Part shown: in pieces, positions 56,960-64,000 of the stretch
How positions within the stretch are numbered: position 1 is the stretch's first letter
Layout: each line of letters opens with the position of its first letter
Program-made: the position numbers and the translations under genes
Notes under the pieces: generated by a model
Database searches by the model: none
What the model saw: only the letters and a program-made list of their open reading frames with translations
Told to the model about the DNA's origin: nothing
Assembly (NCBI GenBank): GCA_903632075.3
Contig: CAHIKZ030005437.1
Span: 3,035,001 to 3,099,000 of the forward strand
Length of the DNA stretch: 64,000 nt
Reading direction: 5' to 3'
Source: Acanthosepion pharaonis
Lineage: Eukaryota > Mollusca > Cephalopoda > Sepiida > Sepiidae

Positions 56960-57179
56960 AATTTAGACTCAATAGTATTAAAATTGGAATTGAAAATATC
57001 AAGTGAGGTCTCTGCATCAGTGAGGAGAATACTGTAGGGGAGATTAGGAGCAACAAATATAGCAGTCTGAGAATATCCAAGGGTGTTAAGTAAGAATAAG
57101 GAACAGGAATTGTTTATAGGGTGCATATAAACATATTTGCAAGCCTAGACTTCATATTTAATATCTATACGCGTTATAC

Positions 57180-57355
57180 GTCAACACAAAGAGGCGACAG
57201 TCTGTTTCATGCGAAACGCAATCGATGGCTTGACGATTGTATTCAGCATGAAATAGATTATCACATCTGGGTGTTGACTTCAATGTTCGCTTTTATATTT
57301 ACATATGTTCTATCCCTGATATTGGACACTTTAACCCATAAATATAGCATGCCTT
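57180..57355 (-). repeat. Interspersed repeat R3, longest copy
   Basis: On the minus strand: GGCATGCTATATTTATGGG, TCCAATATCAGGGATAGAAC, TGTAAATATAAAAGCGAAC and ATTGAAGTCAACAC. It matches 22745-22845 and 40036-40130. It extends further into GCGTTTCGCATGAAACAGAC, itself a short palindrome-like box. Confidence 0.65.
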
Positions 57356-57408
57356 AAAACTATATATATATTAGAATGGATTATTATCTGTCCGGCATAT
57401 TTTTAAAC

Positions 57409-57588
57409 GTTATTTTTAGTGGATACTTCTTTTTAAGTAGGCGCTCTGCTTATTTAGTTAAACAGTGTTTTTTTTATTTATTTCTTTAATAAGTTTTCTG
57501 GAAACTCAGGCCGGTAGACGAAAATAAATATACTGCATAATAAGTAAACGAAGCGCCTACTCAAATACAACTATCTACTAAAAATAAC
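57409..57588. mobile_element. Foldback element with ~45-bp inverted repeats
   Basis: The left arm GTTATTTTTAGTGGATA ... AAGTAGGCGCTCTGCTTA (from 57409) pairs with the right arm ending at 57588 (TAAGTAAACGAAGCGCCTAC ... TATCTACTAAAAATAAC). Total about 180 bp, no coding, followed within 10 bp by a CA/TA microsatellite. Confidence 0.65.
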
Positions 57589-57595
57589 TTGTAAA

Positions 57596-57663
<68 letters not shown>
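57596..57663. repeat. (CA)n(TA)n microsatellite
   Basis: CA units then about 53 bp of TA. Confidence 0.95.
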
Positions 57664-57665
<2 letters not shown>

Positions 57666-59795
57666 CTGCCCTAAAAAGACAAAAATTATTTTTATTACCA
57701 CTCATGATGATAATAGATAAAAAGTAAAACTGAAAAACGGGCAAGCTAACCGGTTTCGAACGTCGCTCAACAGAGCTATATCTAAGTTAATAAATTAAAC
57801 AGAATTAACACATTAAAAGAATTTTAGTGATAATGGGCAATAAGTATTGAAAAAATATATTGCTTAGATGGAAATTAGTTGGAGGCCCAGTACGAAATCC
57901 TTCTGTTTACACAGAGAGAGCTTCAACGATAAAATATAAATGGCCTCCAACACTTTCAAGTCATAATTCGAGTGGGACTTGCTAAGAATGGTAAATGAGT
58001 CCACACTGAAACTAGTAGAAAATTATGGCTACTTATTAGATGTTCTGCGATGGAAGACCCATATATATTGGTCATAATGTCTGAAGGAGTGTACTTAAGA
58101 TTGTGGATTTTCGTTGGAACATGTTACTTTATTCTGACATTGGACTATCAGGCAACAAAAACAACGTTACTCGAAGACACTAAGAACGGCATTTTATACG
58201 AAAATCACAAACACTGAAGCTGTCGGAATCAGGTCTAAACTGAGTTTATGTCTGAGACTTTACAAAGATTTGTCTAAAAATGATTAAATACACATTATTG
58301 CGTGTTGTCTTGAAGGTAATTTTAAGTGCTGAAGATTAATCACTAAGTCTGTGTTAAGAGACTGTCGTCAACTAAAGCGAACATTTCTTTCTGGAGAAAT
58401 GCCACAATTAGATAAACCTGAAACAACTGCAACTCTGAACCTTAATAAAATCAACTGAAACTTCTAAAAATGACTTCGGCGTAAATTGACAACTATTGAA
58501 GATGACACTTTATACTATCATAATATAGAATGTTTGCTTTTGTTGGCCTTGAACCGTGCAGATGACCATAATTATTTGATGCTGTAAGGGAATGTATATC
58601 ACTTATGCTATTGTATTGATGTTAAAATGCACTAACTCTTAGTACCCTATTTTTCAATTTGAACAAAAACTCGCGTATAATAGATGTTTTCTATATAAGC
58701 GTTTTTTTTTTAATAATTTTACCCCAAGCAAGTTGATTGAGCCACTATGATGCAAAGGGTTACTAAGAGTGAAAGAAACTGAGAAAACGTTACCGAGAAG
58801 AAATGACAATAAAAAGAATTTAAGGAAACAAAAGAGGACGATTGATATACATTTATGAAGAATGTAGCTGTCAGGAAAGCAAGAAGCCTGAAGAGAGTTA
58901 AACAGGTGAGAAGTGCGAGATAATTATATATTAGAGTTGAACTAATTGTTACATTTAGTAATTTCTAAAGTAAAATGAGCCGTAACCGTTGATCAGGTAC
59001 TACGGTTTCGTGAAGACGGGGCACCAAAGAGGAAAGCTTGGTTAGAGCAACTGCTAGGCAAATATTTATAGAAAAGGTACAGGGAAGCTATTTTTTATGG
59101 CAATGGGAAAATTAACTGATGTCGGAATGCTAGGAAATAACGGATAATGTTGCAGATTCTTCTCTTCATTTTTATCAAAAATCTTAAATAATCACAAGAG
59201 TAAATCCATTGACAATATTTTCCCAAAATAAATGTTTTCATATTCATGTCCTTGAGTTAGAAATTGCGTTTCATGTTAGATTTTATTACTCAAATTAAGT
59301 TAAAAGTATAAAAATATTCCCAAAATTCAGAGAAGTTCTTTTGTTTAACAATTCTTTTTTCGAAAACCCCATTATTTTAGCGCAAGAATTAATTTTGTAA
59401 AACTAATTTGATTTAAAATTAATACGAGTATAATATAATAAAGTTCTTATGGGATATTTTGAAGTTTGAGGATTGATAACGTCATATTAAAGCATTTTAT
59501 TTACTTTAGATTTAATCAACTGTAATTGCGTATTCATGCAATATTTATAGCATATGATAATGTTGCATCTGTCATTATACAGTGTACGGAAGAAATACAC
59601 TCACATAATGGTAAGACATTAGTACTAATGGTGTCTTTATCTAGCCTTACTATTATGTGGGAGATATTTCTGCCGCACCCTATTATACTTATTATATAGT
59701 CTTGGGTGTCTCAGAGAAGGATAAACCAGAATGAAAAAAAAAAAAAGAAAAAAAAAACAAACTTCGAGTTCCACCCGTCATGACTCTTCCGGCGG
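57664..59795. other. Upstream-intron stretch, nothing firmly recognised
   Basis: Contains an AACCGGTTTCGAACGTCG box near 57749-57768 and a spaced 10-bp inverted repeat (GTTGGAGGCC near 57879, GGCCTCCAAC near 57942). No gene found. Confidence 0.45.
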
Positions 59796-60050
59796 TCTCA
59801 GTTATCTCCCCTTAACTTAACTCTTGAGTTTAAGGGAGATAACTGAGGCATCCAGGAGAGGCATGTCACGTGGAACTAGAATAATATACATCACTGAACG
59901 AAATAAAGGGTTCAGTTCGAAATTCCAATCATCTGAAGAAGTTCGGAGCGCACAGCGGCCGAAACGTCCTGGAAATGACAATAAAGATGAGGACAACAGT
60001 TCGAAAAATGTAAATAATGTAAATAATTACCTCATCTCAGAAATATAGAC
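59796..60050 (+). repeat. Composite repeat S2, 3' part, preceded by an inverted repeat
   Basis: CTCAGTTATCTCCCCTTAA (59797-59815) is inverted at 59830-59847, giving a snap-back of the S2 GGGAGATAACTGA block. The S2 order then continues: ATGTCACGTGGAACTAG, AATAAAGGGTTCAGTTCG, ATCTGAAGAAGTTCGG ... GCGGCCGAAACGTCC. Confidence 0.65.
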
Positions 60051-60739
60051 ATATATCAAAATCCGAAGATACATCGGAATAGAATGATGTCTCACAGAAA
60101 CTCAACTAATTAAGAGACGGGAAAAGTATATTAGTAACGAGTAAGAATATTGAACTTCATTTTTATATTAATACATCTGTGAATGAGGAGGATTTTCCTC
60201 ATAGATCAAGAAGTTATTCGAAGCTACAGATTGATGGTTCTACACAAGATGTTGCGAATACAATGAACTGAACATAGGAACAATGGGAATGTTGTTGAAT
60301 TGTTGGATAAATTAGAATAGACATACTTAAAACTAGAAAACGAGAGCTGAAACTTTTATGATAAAAAACAATGAAAGAATGTTTGGGGAATTAAACACTC
60401 ACAAAACTCACTGAAGAGACAAGAAGCCGTGTAAGTATAGGACACATAAAAAAGACGAATTAAGGTAAAATAAAATTTCAGATTGATAAATATCATACTT
60501 TTATATTCATTTATTATCTACTTACATAAAAGTGGAATTTATTGTTAATCAGTTGAAAAGTGAATCAATCGTGAGTAAAATTAATTCAGTATGCAAAGTG
60601 GATCTGACTTATTTCTCAGAAATACATATGACATTAAATTTATTTTTTTCATAACAGAAACAGATCACTGGTATGACAATAATTTTGTTTGGAAATGATA
60701 TTAGAATAACCCAGAACCTATATTGACAGTAAATCGCCT
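60051..60739. other. Upstream-intron stretch, nothing recognised
   Basis: AT-rich DNA. Confidence 0.5.
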
Positions 60740-61660
60740 GTTTGCGGACAGACAATGAGTTCAGTAAATATACAAAAATAGAAAGCGGTGTAAGACAAGG
60801 ATGTGTCTTCTCACCGGATTTATTCAACCTATACAGTAAGGCTGTTCTCAGGTAATTACAAGACCTATCAGGATTCATTATTGGCGGCCACAATCATATA
60901 AGATACGACACACTGCTGATAGCATACACAGAAAAGAAACTTGATAAATTCTTATAGAAGGTAATCAAGTAAGCACTAAGCATCAATTGCAAGGGGAGAA
61001 AAACAGTTTTTACCAAAAGGAATAATCCAACATGCAAATTTCAAATTGGGGCTACCATAATCAAACCAGTACAACAATTTAAATATCTGGGAATTGTTTT
61101 AACAAAAGAGGGAATGTGTGACACTGAAATCCGAAGGTGCAATGTGATAGCGAAAGTTGCTTTAAGGAAGCTATGCAAAAAAATAAGAAACATGAATATT
61201 TCGCTAGAAACAAAGAAAAGAGCACTGAACTGTTACGCAATATTAGTCCTCCTATATGACAGTAAATACTGGCGAATCTCCTCGGAGATAAAGAAGAGAC
61301 TTGAAGCAACAGAAATATGGTACTACAGGAGTATGCTGAGAATACCATGGACTGAATATTTGAGCCACGTCGATGGTTTAAATAAAATGGAAAGAAAAAG
61401 GACCCTGTATACTTAACATAAGGAAGAGACGGTTGATTTTTTTATGGTACGTAATGAGGAATGAGGGCTTGGAAAATCTGTTACAGAACATATTGAAGAC
61501 AAAAGGGACAGAAGAAAACGACGTAACTTATCTACCGAACTGGATGGTAGAACATGCTTTAGGAGAGATAATAAAATGTAAAATTTATTAAGAGCTGCAA
61601 AGAACAAGGAATTTTGGACAGCCATGATCACCGACGCCTTGAATGAACACAGAACATAGA
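60740..61660 (+). pseudogene. RTE-like LINE RT C-terminal half, YADD lost
   Basis: Starts at G-V-R-Q-G-C-V-F-S-P-D-L-F-N-L-Y near 60790. Where the 41-kb copy has R-Y-A-D-D-T, this copy reads R-Y-D-T-L-L (about 60900), so Ala and one Asp of the active site are deleted. A 100-codon open stretch (61114-61416) then gives E-I-R-R-C-N-V-I-A-K, E-T-K-K-R-A-L-N-C-Y, L-L-Y-D-S-K-Y-W and S-M-L-R-I-P-W-T-E-Y. It continues in another frame to about 61660. 5'-truncated and dead. Confidence 0.8.
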
Positions 61661-62629
61661 AAACTTCTCAATGATTTGATTATCTGCGATTTCGATTTTG
61701 AGAGCTGAATATGGCGTACACTATACGTAATGGAATTTATTGCGTTGAACAATTGTGATGGCGTATTTATTTCATTACACTTTCTACAACAAGTACCTAA
61801 ACAGAAAAAAAATATTTTAAGCAATTTTTTTTATTGTAGATTACAGGAAATATTTATTTCTTCACTTTTTAGGAAAAACATTTTTCTTTCATGTAACCTA
61901 TCGGATGTTTGGTTCCAGTTTGTCAGCATAATTTGTGCGTAAATGTTCTTGCTCTTAACATCTCCAGCGGGAATTCTCAGGTAAAGGAATTGGTTAGAAT
62001 TTTCAAATTGAAAAAAAAACTTTGATGTATTTCTTTTTTTTAAATCATAAAACTAATGGTTAGAACAATATAAATGTTTTTCATTTAGGCATTTGGTTTT
62101 TAGAATTTATAACATTCAATACTATTTTCACTATTTTGATTACGTCGTTTATAGTCTATAACATATTCAAAGTTGCTTGCAGTATTATGCAAATTAAACG
62201 AAGTGTTTGGTCGATAAGAAAAGAATGATCTCTACACTATGTTAAAACTTGTACAAGGCCTTTATATGATAAATGGCATGTTAGCGTCGTAAGGTTTGAT
62301 GTATATATAAGATTAATCGTTATTAAGGTTGGATATCCAATTCCCTAATAGGCAAGTAAATTGATATATTGCGTTGGTCTTATTTAATAGTTGTTTCCAA
62401 TGGTCAGTTTAGTAGCTATTTTAGTAACTGTTTGGCAGGATTTCTTTAATTTCTCATTTAAAGCTAAAGGACTATAAAAGGATTTCACATCCTTGAAACA
62501 ATATATTTTATTAACTAATAAAAACATCAGAAAACAGCTACGCTCAACATTTGGCGATAAAATATTCGTGATATTAAAGGATCACTAAAATTTCAAAATA
62601 ATTAGGATAAAACGTACTTCTTTCTCTTT
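61661..62629. other. Upstream-intron stretch, nothing recognised
   Basis: AT-rich DNA. Confidence 0.5.
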
Positions 62630-63010
62630 AATGTAGTATCCTCTGTGGATGTAGGCGATTATGCCTCTCTACAGCTTCCTATTATTTCTAGCTCTAAGCA
62701 ACACGTGTTCCTTTATTGTTTTCATAGTCTCTGCTAACCATTTTCATAAACTTGTTGGGTCGGTCATTCGTTGTTTCTTCAAAATTTCTTGTTTTCATTT
62801 GTCCTGTAAATGTCAAATTCTGCATGCCCATCTTCCTGATTGTGTCCAAGAAATTTCAACAATATATTTCTGATATTTTACTTAAGTTACCTTTTCGTTT
62901 CCATTTTCCTTAAAACCTCACATTGTTCGGTCCCTGATATTCAAATTATCCTTCTCGAGAATCACACTACATTTCACCTCTCGCTTCAAGTCTCATCTTC
63001 ATCTGTGAGG
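62630..63010 (-). mobile_element. RTE-like LINE 3' fragment
   Basis: The plus strand shows GGATGTAGGCGATTATGCC, TTGTTTTCATTTGTCCTGTAA, CATGCCCATCTTCC, TTCCATTTTCCTTAAAACC and ATTATCCTTCTCGAGAATC, the usual family blocks in order. Confidence 0.65.
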
Positions 63011-64000
63011 AAATACACTTTCTGAACGGTTTTCATATTTTGTAAGTGCCACGGTAAGAGCACCAAATTAAAGGCAAATAATAAGTGAAAATATTTAAAA
63101 CTGGTGGCCTTCTCGGTATATATTGTTACTGAAATTTAGTATCCCAAATAATTAATTTATGTATATAGTGTAGTGGCTTGCGCCGCTGAAAATGGATTCG
63201 GCATGGCGAGCCTGCTGCGCTCTCTTTCTTACAAACACACCTTTGTATGACACACAGAGTCTTAAAACAAATTAAATCATTATTTGAATTCATCCAATTA
63301 TTAACACTCATTTCCACTTTTGTAATGCCAACGAATATTCATTGTCATTTTTGTAAATGCTCGTTGTAGTATACACTTTGTAATCGTGGATACAACTATA
63401 GTAACGCCGTTGAACAATACTGGTTTCAGACGCCTTCGAATATCGATAAATACTCGCTCGAATAGTAATCTGTATAGTGAAATAGTATAGAGAATAGCGG
63501 TTCGTATAATAATAGAGGATAGAGTAGAAATGGTGATCCGAATTATAATAGCGGATAGAATACAATACAGATCAAATAGACACACGCTACCTCTCATATA
63601 TGTGTTTCCTCTATGGTCACATGGTCTACATATTTATGTTCAAATTCAAGTGTCGGCAGCGACACGTTATTCCTATATAACACATATTAGATAATAATGG
63701 ATATTAGAATAAAAAGCTTAAATAAAATATTGAGTAATGCGGTCATTTGATTTATCAACAATAAAACCCCGTTTTTGGCATATTAATAAATTTTAATAAC
63801 TTTATTGCAAGTTTAATTTCAGTCAGTGACAACGTAGATATAACAAACCTAATAAATACAACTCAATTTCCTTTTTTTCATACACAATTCCTTAAAAAAA
63901 TCAAATGTATTAAATAAATATGAAATGCTTTCAAACCATGTAAATAGTGAACAACAAAAAAACGTAAAGAAATTAAATATCAAAAATACACATAAATTTG
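63011..64000. other. Right-edge stretch, nothing recognised
   Basis: AT-rich DNA. A loosely repeated AATAGCGGNT/GATAGA motif at about 63485-63560 is an imperfect short tandem. No exon of the CAT gene could be identified here. Confidence 0.5.

Overview
The window looks like invertebrate animal DNA, most probably from a mollusc and plausibly a coleoid cephalopod. It is AT-rich, full of long (TA)n tracts, and packed with fragments of LINEs, tRNA-related SINE-like repeats, Helitron, Tc1/mariner and hAT-type DNA elements, and LTR retrotransposons. The taxonomic call is inference from repeat character and was not tested by a search.

The only convincing host gene is on the minus strand. Two short exons (56780-56894 and 2474-2611) have good splice sites and compatible phase. 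Joined in that order they encode consecutive membrane segments of a cationic amino acid transporter of the SLC7 CAT group. The 54,168 bp between them (2612-56779) would therefore be one giant intron, so nearly everything else here is intronic or, right of 56.9 kb, upstream-intron sequence. No other host exon, rRNA gene or functional tRNA gene was recognised.

Layout: a minus-strand LINE reverse-transcriptase (RT) fragment (1-440); CAT exon (2474-2611); a decayed two-ORF LINE with CCHC gag-like ORF and RT (3880-6750); two copies of an unnamed repeat (8371-8850, 10850-11180); tRNA-related SINE and composite repeats (12-18 kb); a CR1/L2-like LINE C-terminus (18985-19460); a Helitron 5' part (20262-21890); a TA-loaded foldback element (22.66-23.01 kb); a nested pair of Gypsy-type LTR retrotransposons (23670-29876, with 24769-27550 inside it); quiet intron (30.3-33.2 kb); tandem composite repeats (33.29-34.08 kb) and a Helitron 5' end (34.6-34.9 kb); mostly quiet intron (36-41 kb); an RTE-like LINE (41.26-42.62 kb) abutting a Tc1-like element (42801-44395); LINE tails (45-49.7 kb) enclosing a perfect 68-bp inverted repeat (48622/49234); a hAT-like MITE (52383-52834); a 5S rRNA-like plus tRNA-SINE composite (53.27-53.45 kb); hairpin and alternating purine-pyrimidine tracts (53.5-53.84 kb); CAT exon (56780-56894); a second foldback element (57.4 kb); composite repeat (59.8-60.05 kb); RTE-like LINE (60.74-61.64 kb) and LINE tail (62.63-63.01 kb).

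No autonomous element appears intact: transposase, RT and integrase frames are broken by stops, frameshifts or deletions, although the inner LTR element keeps its integrase DD35E triad. The most unusual signals are the 5S-tRNA composite repeat, the triplicated primer-binding region of the outer LTR element, the perfect 68-bp inverted repeat, and a recurring CTGA(A/T)GA-stem-GAAA hairpin resembling a hammerhead core in several unrelated repeats.
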